From assembly GCA_045604985.1 (NCBI GenBank), contig JAZUPD010000072.1, positions 1-15,521 of the forward strand: 15,521 nucleotides of DNA, in the 5' to 3' direction. Positions 7,355 through 13,846 of this stretch are shown here, piece after piece. Position 1 is the stretch's first letter, and every line of letters starts with the position of its first letter. Below the pieces are notes generated by a model, which saw only the letters and a list, made by a program, of their open reading frames with translations, had not been told where the DNA came from and searched no databases. The stretch comes from SIG710 sp045604985 (GTDB taxonomy: Bacteria; Bacillota; Clostridia; Oscillospirales; CAG-272). The translations under genes and the position numbers were made by a program.

Positions 7355-8404
7355 ATGGAAATCATCAAAAGACTAAAGAGTATGGACAGAAGTGAAAAAA
7401 AGGTCTATATTCGTGAGTTTCTTTTAAACAACTCGCTTTATATTTTCCTGATCGCGGCGGTCATAATCATTCAAATACTCAACCCCGGCTTCCTTTCGGG
7501 AAGAAGCATCGTCAATATCATTTCTCTCTCTGCCGCTAATCTTCCCATTGCACTTGGAATTGCGGGTGCGATCATTCTTACCGGAACAGACCTCTCGGCA
7601 GGAAGAATCGTTGGTGCTGTAGCCTGCGTTTCTGCTTCCCTTCTCCAGACGTCCGGATATCCCAATAAGATGTTTCCCGAGCTTGACACTCTGCCTATCC
7701 CGGCAGTTATCCTGATCGCTCTTGCAATCGGCGCACTTGTTGGTCTTGTAAACGGATTTTGCACGGCACATTTCAATCTTCATCCGTTTATCGTAACTCT
7801 TTCTACCCAACTTATCGTTTACGGCGGACTTCTCATGTTTCTCATGACGGGCAATAACAACGGTCAGTCAATTTCGGGACTCGCTCCCGAATATACCAAT
7901 TTTATCAAGGGCAGTATACTTTCTCTCGGCGGAACGCCTATCCCAAATTATGTATGGTATTCGATCGGAATAACTGCACTTATGTGGTTTATATGGAACA
8001 AAACAGCCTTTGGTAAAAATATGTTTGCAGTCGGTTCAAATCCTGATGCGGCAAATGTTTCGGGAGTAAATGTAAAAAGAATTATCATTCTTGTTTTCAC
8101 TCTTGCGGGTGTCATGTACGGCGTTACGGGATTTATTGAAGCTGCAAGAATCAGCTCAAACTCCGCAGCTACGGGCATGAACTATGAGCTTGACGCTATC
8201 GCCGCCTGCGTTATCGGAGGAGTTTCATTCGTTGGCGGAATCGGAAAGATCCGCGGAGTTATAATGGGTGTTGTGCTTCTCCGTCTCATATTCGTTGGGC
8301 TTACTTTCCTCTCGATAGATTCAAATATGCAATATATCATCAAGGGTCTTATAATTCTCATTGCCTGCGCCATTGATATGAGAAAATATCTTGTAAGAAA
8401 ATAA
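7355..8404 (+). CDS. mglC: Galactoside-type ABC transporter permease
   Basis: The protein has 349 residues with eight or more hydrophobic segments (first clear ones about 29-47, 55-77, 84-99, 115-135 and 146-165; last ones 243-262, 282-297, 302-320 and 327-341). The BPD_transp_2 pattern is clear: 'GTDLSAGRIVG' near 77-87, 'AVGSNPDAANVSGVNVKR' at 225-242 (the cytoplasmic loop that meets the ATPase) and 'AIAACVIGGVSFVGGIGK' at 281-298. It forms the membrane channel of the MglBAC importer. GAAAGG lies about 12 bases before the start, and the gap to mglA is 27 bases, consistent with one transcript. Confidence 0.95.
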   Translation: MEIIKRLKSMDRSEKKVYIREFLLNNSLYIFLIAAVIIIQILNPGFLSGRSIVNIISLSAANLPIALGIAGAIILTGTDLSAGRIVGAVACVSASLLQTSGYPNKMFPELDTLPIPAVILIALAIGALVGLVNGFCTAHFNLHPFIVTLSTQLIVYGGLLMFLMTGNNNGQSISGLAPEYTNFIKGSILSLGGTPIPNYVWYSIGITALMWFIWNKTAFGKNMFAVGSNPDAANVSGVNVKRIIILVFTLAGVMYGVTGFIEAARISSNSAATGMNYELDAIAACVIGGVSFVGGIGKIRGVIMGVVLLRLIFVGLTFLSIDSNMQYIIKGLIILIACAIDMRKYLVRK

Positions 8405-8413
8405 GGAGAAAAA

Positions 8414-8638
8414 ATGACGTACAAAAAATTCAATCTTTATGAGGGCGTAAAAATTTCCGAAAAAATCCTCTCAGTCATAATAATTCTAGGGCTTGCTGCA
8501 CTCGCTGTTGTAATCATAGTTTTTGCAAAGCCAAATGATTCGGGAGAAAAATTTGATGATGAGATAAAAGTCCTTGCAGAAAATATCCCATCACCCTCTC
8601 CGATAAAGGTAGGAAACACACAAAATATGATAAAATAA
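8414..8638 (+). CDS. Small one-pass membrane protein at the end of the mgl operon
   Basis: The protein has 74 residues. A short amphipathic, partly basic N-terminus (1-18) precedes one hydrophobic span (about 19-38, rich in Ile, Val and Ala). A ~36-residue polar, acidic tail with a Pro-Ser stretch (NIPSPSPIK) follows. I do not recognise a family. AAGGAG sits just before the ATG and the gene is only 9 bases from mglC, so it is almost surely cotranscribed and translated. A role as a transporter accessory or regulatory subunit is a guess from position only. Confidence 0.7.
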   Translation: MTYKKFNLYEGVKISEKILSVIIILGLAALAVVIIVFAKPNDSGEKFDDEIKVLAENIPSPSPIKVGNTQNMIK

Positions 8639-8646
8639 GAATCCAA

Positions 8647-8683
8647 AATGAGCTGATTCACCATATAAGTGAATCAGCTCATT
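8647..8683. repeat. Perfect 15-bp hairpin at the end of the mgl operon
   Basis: AATGAGCTGATTCAC and its exact complement are separated by 7 bases. It begins 8 bases after the stop of the small membrane protein. It probably ends or protects the mgl mRNA, but A-rich rather than T-rich sequence follows on the plus strand, so it is not a textbook terminator. Confidence 0.6.
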
Positions 8684-8742
8684 AAAATAAGAATGGTTTT
8701 GATCTAAAAATACGTCTACCGCCCACGGTCAATACGGATACA

Positions 8743-8775
8743 AATAAAAAAATCCAACTCATACGAGTTGGATTT
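8743..8775 (-). terminator. Terminator of tRNA-Gln
   Basis: AAATCCAACTC (8750-8760), a four-base loop and GAGTTGGATTT (8765-8775) form an 11-bp stem. On the minus strand a run of seven T's including the stem end and TATTT follow. It starts three bases past the CCA end of the tRNA. Confidence 0.9.
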
Positions 8776-8777
8776 CT

Positions 8778-8853
8778 TGGCTGGGGCACTAGGATTCGAA
8801 CCTAGGTAATGACGGAGTCAGAGTCCGTTGCCTTACCGCTTGGCGATGCCCCA
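8778..8853 (-). tRNA. tRNA-Gln, anticodon CTG
   Basis: On the minus strand the 76 bases fold as a full cloverleaf. The acceptor TGGGGCA pairs with TGCCCCA, then comes discriminator G and an encoded CCA (8778-8780). The D arm carries GCCAAGCGGTAAGGC, the anticodon stem is ACGGA/TCCGT with loop CTCTGAC, and the T stem CTAGG/CCTAG closes loop TTCGAAT. The anticodon CTG (plus-strand 8819-8821) reads CAG. The U1-A72 start is a known tRNA-Gln feature. Confidence 0.95.
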
Positions 8854-8867
8854 TCGCAACGGTTGAT

Positions 8868-8896
8868 ATTATAACAGATTTAAACAGATTTGTCAA
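8868..8896 (-). promoter_or_regulatory. Consensus sigma-A promoter of tRNA-Gln
   Basis: On the minus strand TTGACA (8891-8896), a 17-base spacer and TATAAT (8868-8873) match the consensus exactly. Upstream (8905-8945) the minus strand is almost all A with few breaks, like an UP element, as expected for a strong stable-RNA promoter. Confidence 0.92.
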
Positions 8897-8996
8897 GGGC
8901 TTTTTGGAAATTTTTTTAATATTTTTTCTTTTTTCTTTTTTGTTTTCCCATTATCTATTATTATCGTAATTTAATGTATTTATTCCGAAAAAGGAC

Positions 8997-9025
8997 TTTA
9001 CAAAAATATTATTTTGTGGTAAAAT
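8997..9025 (+). promoter_or_regulatory. Sigma-A promoter of tRNA-Arg
   Basis: TTTACA (8997-9002), 17 bases and TAAAAT (9020-9025). The predicted start lies only a few bases before the mature tRNA 5' end at 9034. It is divergent from the tRNA-Gln promoter. Confidence 0.82.
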
Positions 9026-9033
9026 GTATCTAT

Positions 9034-9111
9034 CCGCCCATAGCTCAGCCCGGATAGAGTACCAGATTCCGATTCTGTGGGTCGAGGGTTCAAATCCCCC
9101 TGGGCGGGCCA
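9034..9111 (+). tRNA. tRNA-Arg, anticodon CCG, with two stem mismatches
   Basis: The acceptor CCGCCCA pairs with TGGGCGG, followed by G and an encoded CCA. The D stem is GCTC/GAGT, the anticodon loop is TTCCGAT with anticodon CCG (reads CGG), and the T loop is TTCAAAT. Two pairs are broken: C27 against U43 in the anticodon stem (9062/9078) and A50 against C64 in the T stem (9085/9097). The own promoter and terminator argue that it is expressed; whether it is fully functional is open. Confidence 0.9.
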
Positions 9112-9113
9112 AG

Positions 9114-9149
9114 AAAAACCTTATTTGTCACGTGTCAAATAAGGTTTTT
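9114..9149 (+). terminator. Terminator of tRNA-Arg
   Basis: A perfect 14-bp stem AAAAACCTTATTTG / CAAATAAGGTTTTT with an 8-base loop containing CACGTG. The T-run at 9145-9149 starts right after the GC part of the stem. Confidence 0.92.
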
Positions 9150-9356
9150 CGCTTAAGGACCAACTTTGTTAGTAACGATTCTTTCTTCCTCTCACACTAG
9201 ATCCCTAAAAATTTTTTGAAATAGGATCTTCTATTTTGGGTTATCTATAATATTCATTTCGGTGGCATTTAGTGTTACAAGGGGCTTCGGCTCAAAAGCT
9301 GTGTTTTCTCATTTATAACGGTACTTTTTGAAAATGAGAATTTTCTTTAAAATAAG
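9150..9356. other. Intergenic stretch with no gene recognised
   Basis: No plausible coding frame is seen. It holds an AGATCC/GGATCT inverted pair near 9200-9235 and a TTCTCATTT / AAATGAGAA inverted repeat (9306-9314 with 9332-9340) upstream of the next promoter. Neither is followed by a clear T-tract. Confidence 0.5.
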
Positions 9357-9385
9357 TTGACTTAATCTCGGAATTGTGTTATAAT
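9357..9385 (+). promoter_or_regulatory. Sigma-A promoter of the DUF1858-trmK-nif3-rlmD group
   Basis: TTGACT (9357-9362), 17 bases and TATAAT (9380-9385). Transcription should start near 9391. The leader then contains ATGGGTGAGAA (9387-9397) and TTCTCATCCAT (9404-9414), which pair over 11 bp with one G-U. This would place a hairpin at the mRNA 5' end just before the AAGGAGGT ribosome site. Confidence 0.85.
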
Positions 9386-9439
9386 AATGGGTGAGAATAG
9401 CGGTTCTCATCCATTTTGTTTTATAAGGAGGTCACTTCC

Positions 9440-9640
9440 ATGACTGTTACAAAGCAATCTATTATCGGAGATATTCTCGATGCATTTCCCGATACTGCTC
9501 AATTTTTCTTTGAGATCGGTATGCACTGCCTTGGTTGTCCCGCTTCAAGAGGCGAGAGCATTGAGGACGCTTGCATGGTACACGGCACAAATGCCGATGA
9601 ACTCGTTTCTAAGATCAATAAGTATCTTGAATCCAAATAA
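9440..9640 (+). CDS. DUF1858 domain protein
   Basis: The protein has 66 residues, all one DUF1858 domain (related to the ScdA/RIC N-terminal domain). It starts with 'TKQSIIGDILDAFPDTAQFF' and carries the hallmark 'GMHCLGCPAS', with Cys30 and Cys33 in a C-x2-C pair. 'ESIEDACMVHG' and a final helix follow. Family members are small redox or iron-sulfur-linked proteins of uncertain function. The start at 9440 follows AAGGAGGT at 9425-9432; a longer reading from 9416 lies upstream of that site and is rejected. Confidence 0.9.
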   Translation: MTVTKQSIIGDILDAFPDTAQFFFEIGMHCLGCPASRGESIEDACMVHGTNADELVSKINKYLESK

Positions 9641-9651
9641 TTAAAATGCAC

Positions 9652-9672
9652 TGCCCCGCACTCTGCGGGGTA
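9652..9672 (+). terminator. Short GC-rich hairpin between the DUF1858 gene and trmK
   Basis: CCCCGCA, CTC, TGCGGGG forms a strong 7-bp stem (9654-9670), but only TATTGCTTT follows. It may be a leaky terminator or attenuator setting trmK expression relative to the DUF1858 gene. Confidence 0.45.
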
Positions 9673-9696
9673 TTGCTTTAAGGAGTTTTAAACACA

Positions 9697-10389
9697 ATGC
9701 ATAAGCTTGACAGCAGACTTCGTACTGCTCTGAAATATTTAAGAAAAGATAAAACTCTTGCCGATATCGGCACAGACCATGCCTATCTTCCGATATACGC
9801 CGTCCAAAATGGATTTTCCAAACGTGCAATTGCATCAGATATAAATGAAGGACCAACCGAGAGAGCGAGAAACAATGTTGCGGAATGTGGCCTTGCCGAA
9901 AAAATAACGGTCATTCGCACAAACGGGCTTTGCGGACTTGAGTGCTTTTCACCCGATGACATTGCCATATTTGGAATGGGTGGTGAACTTATCGCTCATA
10001 TTATCGAGTCCTCACCATGGGTGAAAAACAAGGACAAACGCTTTATTCTCCAGCCCATGACTGCCGCCGAAGATCTTCGCAAGTATCTTGCAAAAAACGG
10101 CTTTTCAATAATTGAAGAGACACTTTCCGAACAAAGTGAAAAACTATATGTTACCCTCTGCTGTTCATATACGGGAAAATGCGAAGAGATAAGTGATGCA
10201 GAAGCTCTTCTCGGAAAATACAATATAGAAAATAACAGTGATTGTCCGATTTTTGAAAAGCTGCTCAACAGAACGATAAAAGGCTTAAAAATCCGCATAA
10301 ACGGACTATCCTGCGCCTGCAAGGACTCGGATCGCGAGCAAAAGATTTTGAAAGATGTTGAAAAGCTTTTAACATATGAGGTAAAATAA
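9697..10389 (+). CDS. trmK: tRNA (adenine(22)-N1)-methyltransferase
   Basis: The protein has 230 residues, the usual TrmK (YqfN) length. The N-terminal Rossmann methyltransferase domain shows 'LADIGTDHAYLPIYAV' (21-36, SAM binding), 'ASDIN' (46-50, acidic ribose ligand) and 'IFGMGGELI' (91-99), the family's catalytic-site loop. 'LQPM' (118-121) is also typical. The C-terminal ~70 residues are helical, as in the family coiled coil. It makes m1A22 in tRNAs in the cytoplasm using SAM. AAGGAG precedes the start by about 11 bases. It stands two bases from the nif3-like gene, an order shared with Bacillus yqfN-yqfO. Confidence 0.94.
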   Translation: MHKLDSRLRTALKYLRKDKTLADIGTDHAYLPIYAVQNGFSKRAIASDINEGPTERARNNVAECGLAEKITVIRTNGLCGLECFSPDDIAIFGMGGELIAHIIESSPWVKNKDKRFILQPMTAAEDLRKYLAKNGFSIIEETLSEQSEKLYVTLCCSYTGKCEEISDAEALLGKYNIENNSDCPIFEKLLNRTIKGLKIRINGLSCACKDSDREQKILKDVEKLLTYEVK

Positions 10390-10391
10390 AG

Positions 10392-11159
10392 ATGAAAACC
10401 ATTGAGCTATATAATTTTCTAAACGACGCTATTCCCGCTTCCCTCTCATGTGATTGGGACAATGACGGGCTTATGTGTTCCGGTGACACCGAAAAAGAGG
10501 TCAAAAAGGTGCTCATCGCCCTTGATATCACCGAAAAGGTGGTAGAAAAAGCCGTAAACGAGGGTTTTGATGTTATAATTTCCCACCACCCGATGATATT
10601 CAAGAATATCGGAGCGGTCAACCCATCGGTTGCAAGTGCTAAAAAGGCAATTGCTCTCATTAAAAAAGATATTTCCGCAATGTCTTTTCATACAAGGCTC
10701 GATGCGCTTGCAGGTGGCGTAAATGATGTCCTCTGCAAAAAAATCGGGCTGATAAACGCCCGCCCCTTTGGACCCTGCGGAGAAGAAATGGGCAGAATAG
10801 GTACGCTTGATGCGCCTATGGAGATCGAGGTCTTCTGTGAAAAACTGAAAAATGTACTGGGAGTACCGTTTGTTCTTTTTTCATCTTGCGGAAAAAGAGT
10901 GCAAAAAGTTGCGCTTCTTGGCGGGGACGGCAAAGATTTCGTAAACTCAGCAATTATGAGCGGTGCGGACACATATCTGAGCGGAAGAATAAGCTACAAT
11001 ATAATGGTCGATGCTCCCGAGATTGGGATAAATCTCATTGAAGCGGGACATTATTTTACCGAAGCACCCGTTTGCCAATTTTTATCAAAGCTTGTAAAAA
11101 ATGCAGACAACAATATCCAAATCGAAATATTTAATTCAAATGAAATAAAGGTCATATAA
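10392..11159 (+). CDS. Nif3-like dinuclear metal centre protein
   Basis: The protein has 255 residues, the short form without the PII-like insert found in B. subtilis YqfO. Metal-site residues are all visible: His65-His66 (ISHHPMIF), Asp104 (HTRLDA), His220 (EAGHYFTE) and Glu224. The family opening 'CDWDNDGL' (20-27) is intact. NIF3-family proteins form hexameric toroids with two metals per subunit. They have been linked to GTP cyclohydrolase I-like or general hydrolase activity, but the true substrate is not settled. GAGGT at the end of trmK serves as ribosome site. Its TAA overlaps the ATG of rlmD by one base, so the genes are coupled. Confidence 0.94.
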   Translation: MKTIELYNFLNDAIPASLSCDWDNDGLMCSGDTEKEVKKVLIALDITEKVVEKAVNEGFDVIISHHPMIFKNIGAVNPSVASAKKAIALIKKDISAMSFHTRLDALAGGVNDVLCKKIGLINARPFGPCGEEMGRIGTLDAPMEIEVFCEKLKNVLGVPFVLFSSCGKRVQKVALLGGDGKDFVNSAIMSGADTYLSGRISYNIMVDAPEIGINLIEAGHYFTEAPVCQFLSKLVKNADNNIQIEIFNSNEIKVI

Positions 11160-12817
11160 TGAAAAATCACAATCTTAAAAAGAACGATATCGTTACAGTC
11201 CTAATAAATGAGATAAATAACCTTGGAAGCGGTGTCGGCAAGCTTGAGGATCTTGGAATTGTCATTTTTATTAACGGTGCGGTGACTGGTGAACTTGTGC
11301 GAGCAAAGCTAATTAAGGTCAACAAAAGCTATTGCGTCGGCAGACTCGAAGAAATTATCAAGCCTTCGCCTTACAGAGAAAACGCCTTTTGTGATGCCCC
11401 CCTCTCCTGCGGGGGCTGTGTTTACCGCCATATAAAAAGAGAGCATGAGCTGGAGCTGAAAAAGAATTATGTAAAGCATTCCTTTATAAAAGTCTCGCTT
11501 TCGGATGTAAAGGTAAACGACGTGCTTCATCTACCCGAAAGGAGTGGCTATCGAAACAAGGCGCAATACCCTATCGGAATGAGCAAAAACTGCGTTACTG
11601 CGGGATTTTATGCCCAAAAAACTCACAAGATAATCCCCACCTTCAACTGCGCTCTTCAGCCAAAGCTTTTTGGTGAAATTCTTACCTTTTTTTGTGATTT
11701 TGCAACCCAAAAGTCCATAAGCGTTTATGACGAAGAAAATGGCATAGGACTTCTGCGCCATCTTTATCTACGCTACGGCAAGAATACCGATGAGATAATG
11801 GTTTGCATAGTTATAAACGGCGATTTTATGCCATTCTCGGATGAATTTTGCATAGCTCTCTGCAAGAGATTTCCATCTGTTAAGAGCATTATGTTGAATA
11901 TCAACAAAAAAAGAACAAATGTTGTGCTTGGTGAAAAATATATTACCCTTTTTGGCAAATCTTATATTACAGACGTGCTTTGCGGAAAGAAATTCAATAT
12001 CTCCCCCGATTCTTTTTATCAAGTGAACCACGATACCGCCGAGCTGCTTTACGAAACTGCGTTTTCCCTCGGTGAATTTAAGGGTAATGAAACGGTTCTT
12101 GACCTCTACTGTGGAATTGGCACAATCGGTCTTTCGATTGCAGATAAGGTTGGAGAAATTATCGGAATCGAGATCGTCCCCAAGGCTGTGGAATGTGCAA
12201 AAGAAAACGCAAAGATAAACGGAATCAAGAATGCAGAATTCTACTGCGGCGATGCTTCATCTGCCGAAAAACTGCTTAAAAACGCCGAAAAGGCATGCGG
12301 CACTCTTAAACCCGATGCAGTTATCATTGATCCGCCCAGAAAAGGAAGTACATCTGAACTGATAAATTATCTGGCAAATCTTGACGTACCGAAAATAATC
12401 TATATCTCCTGCGACCCAGATACCCTCGCCCGAGATTGCGTTATTTTCAAGAAGTTGGGATATTCGATTGGAGATGTTACTCCCGTTGATATGTTCCCTG
12501 CAACCGGTCACGTGGAGACGGTATGTTTGTTAACGTCGGTAAAAAATCAACCACACATTGATTTTGATTTAGATATAGATGACTTTCATAAAAAGCCAAG
12601 AAACACAGCAACATATAACGAAATAAAAGAATATGTGCAAGAACATTATGGTTTTAAAGTGTCTTCAAAATACATAGGGCAAATCAAAGAAAAATGTGGT
12701 TTGGAAAAAAGAGAAAACTTCAATAAGGGCAATGGTAAAAGCAAAGATGTAATATGCCCAGAAGATAAAGAACGAGCAATTATAGAAGCATTTAAGCATT
12801 TTGGTATGCTTAATTAA
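11159..12817 (+). CDS. rlmD: 23S rRNA (uracil-C5)-methyltransferase, RlmD/RumA type, with foreign-looking C-terminal tail
   Basis: The protein has 552 residues, about 90 more than a typical RlmD. Residues 1-65 are a TRAM domain. An iron-sulfur cysteine set follows: Cys78, Cys84, Cys87 and Cys164. The SAM domain has 'VLDLYCGIGTIGL' (313-325), 'DPPRKG' (391-396), nucleophile Cys418 (ISCDP) and a putative general base Glu453 in 'GHVET'. It transfers a methyl group to a uridine of 23S rRNA (U1939 in E. coli). The family usually ends at 'GHVE..(6-8)..K', matched here at about 462. Residues 463-552 are an added lysine-rich, mostly helical module ending 'EAFKHFGMLN', coded in DNA far poorer in GC. 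The methyltransferase core is intact. I recall similar tails on other clostridial RumA proteins but cannot verify it. Confidence 0.93.
   Translation: MKNHNLKKNDIVTVLINEINNLGSGVGKLEDLGIVIFINGAVTGELVRAKLIKVNKSYCVGRLEEIIKPSPYRENAFCDAPLSCGGCVYRHIKREHELELKKNYVKHSFIKVSLSDVKVNDVLHLPERSGYRNKAQYPIGMSKNCVTAGFYAQKTHKIIPTFNCALQPKLFGEILTFFCDFATQKSISVYDEENGIGLLRHLYLRYGKNTDEIMVCIVINGDFMPFSDEFCIALCKRFPSVKSIMLNINKKRTNVVLGEKYITLFGKSYITDVLCGKKFNISPDSFYQVNHDTAELLYETAFSLGEFKGNETVLDLYCGIGTIGLSIADKVGEIIGIEIVPKAVECAKENAKINGIKNAEFYCGDASSAEKLLKNAEKACGTLKPDAVIIDPPRKGSTSELINYLANLDVPKIIYISCDPDTLARDCVIFKKLGYSIGDVTPVDMFPATGHVETVCLLTSVKNQPHIDFDLDIDDFHKKPRNTATYNEIKEYVQEHYGFKVSSKYIGQIKEKCGLEKRENFNKGNGKSKDVICPEDKERAIIEAFKHFGMLN
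12542..12817 (+). mobile_element. Putative element boundary: replaced 3' end of rlmD
   Basis: GC falls from about 52% (12481-12540) to about 27% (12541-12660, counted by eye) within one codon of the expected RlmD end. The 90-residue tail reads on in frame and is followed at once by restriction-modification genes. The 3' end of rum-type genes is a known integration site of some streptococcal phages and ICEs (for example phi-m46.1 in S. pyogenes). I see no integrase and no second copy of the junction within the window, so the right end is unknown. Confidence 0.5.
12792..12813. promoter_or_regulatory. Perfect palindrome just before the methylase start
   Basis: TTAAGCAT, six bases, ATGCTTAA lies over the last codons of rlmD and ends about five bases before the AAGAAGGGAG ribosome site of the methylase. 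It could be an operator for autoregulation or an RNA hairpin tuning methylase translation. No T-tract follows. Confidence 0.4.
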
Positions 12818-12835
12818 AGAAGGGAGAAAACATAT

Positions 12836-13846
12836 ATGAATGTTATTAGCCTGTTTAGTGGTTGTGGTGGTCTCGACTTGGGATTCGAAAAAGCGGGGTT
12901 TGATATTCCTGTCGCAAATGAGTTTGACAAAACCATTTGGGCAACATTTAAAGCCAATCATCCGAAAACACATTTAATTGAAGGTGATGTAAGACAAATA
13001 ACAAAAACCGACATAGCACCGTTTATTGATGGAGAGGTAGATGGCATTATTGGTGGTCCCCCTTGTCAGTCTTGGTCTGAGGCAGGAAGTCTTAGAGGAA
13101 TTGAAGATGACCGTGGACAGCTCTTCTTTGACTATATTCGCATTTTAAAAGATTTTAAACCGAAGTTCTTTCTTGCTGAAAATGTTAGTGGTATGCTCGC
13201 CAATAGACATTCCGAAGCAGTACAGAACATTTTAAATCATTTTGATGGAGCAGGCTATGATGTTTCTCTTACATTAGTTAATGCCAAAGATTACGGAGTT
13301 GCAGAAGAGAGAAAAAGAGTATTTTATATCGGTTTTAGAAAAGACCTTAACGTTAATTTTGTATTTCCGAAAGGAAGCACAGAAGATGATGAAAAGAAAA
13401 TCACTCTTAGAGACATTATTTGGGACTTGCAAGAAACAGCAGTTCCTGCCTTGCCGAAAAACAAACATAACCCAGAAGCGATTAACAATAACGAATATTT
13501 CACGGGTTCTTACTCTACTATTTTTATGAGTCGAAACCGTGTTAAAGATTGGGATGAACAGGCGTATACTGTTCAGGCTTCTGGTCGCCAATGTCAGTTG
13601 CATCCACAAGCACCGAAAATGGTTAAGTTCGATAAAAATGATTGCAGATTTGTTGAAGGCAAAGAGCATTTATATCGCAGAATGACCGTTAGAGAAGTGG
13701 CACGAGTTCAGGGTTTCCCTGATGATTTCCAGTTTATTTACACAGATGTAGATACTGGCTATAAAATGATTGGCAATGCCGTTCCAGTTAATCTGGCATA
13801 CGAAATTGCCGTTGCAATTAAATCTGTATTGGAGGGAGTAGAGTAA
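12836..13846 (+). CDS. DNA (cytosine-5)-methyltransferase, M.HaeIII-like (predicted GGCC)
   Basis: The protein has 336 residues. All C5-methylase motifs are in order: I 'LFSGCGGLDLGF' (6-17), IV 'GGPPCQSWSEAGSLRGI' with nucleophile Cys77, VI 'AENV' (114-117), VIII 'RKRVFYIGFR' (159-168), IX 'RRMTVREVARVQGFPDDF' (281-298) and X 'YKMIGNAVPVNLAYEIA' (309-325). The target-recognition stretch 'FTGSYSTIFMSRNRV' and 'QAYTVQASGRQCQLHPQAP' (222-260) is nearly the same as I recall for M.HaeIII, so it should methylate the inner C of GGCC. The gene begins 19 bases after rlmD with its own ribosome site and no clear promoter. It protects host DNA from the nuclease encoded next. Confidence 0.95.
   Translation: MNVISLFSGCGGLDLGFEKAGFDIPVANEFDKTIWATFKANHPKTHLIEGDVRQITKTDIAPFIDGEVDGIIGGPPCQSWSEAGSLRGIEDDRGQLFFDYIRILKDFKPKFFLAENVSGMLANRHSEAVQNILNHFDGAGYDVSLTLVNAKDYGVAEERKRVFYIGFRKDLNVNFVFPKGSTEDDEKKITLRDIIWDLQETAVPALPKNKHNPEAINNNEYFTGSYSTIFMSRNRVKDWDEQAYTVQASGRQCQLHPQAPKMVKFDKNDCRFVEGKEHLYRRMTVREVARVQGFPDDFQFIYTDVDTGYKMIGNAVPVNLAYEIAVAIKSVLEGVE

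Noticed and set aside
8897..8996. Long T-rich tract between the two tRNA genes as an origin or terminator
   Set aside because: There is no hairpin and no repeated boxes; it is better explained as A/T-rich upstream DNA of the tRNA-Gln promoter.
9034..9149. tRNA-Arg as attachment site of an element
   Set aside because: The tRNA 3' end is followed directly by its own terminator and a host operon; no repeat of the tRNA end was seen downstream.
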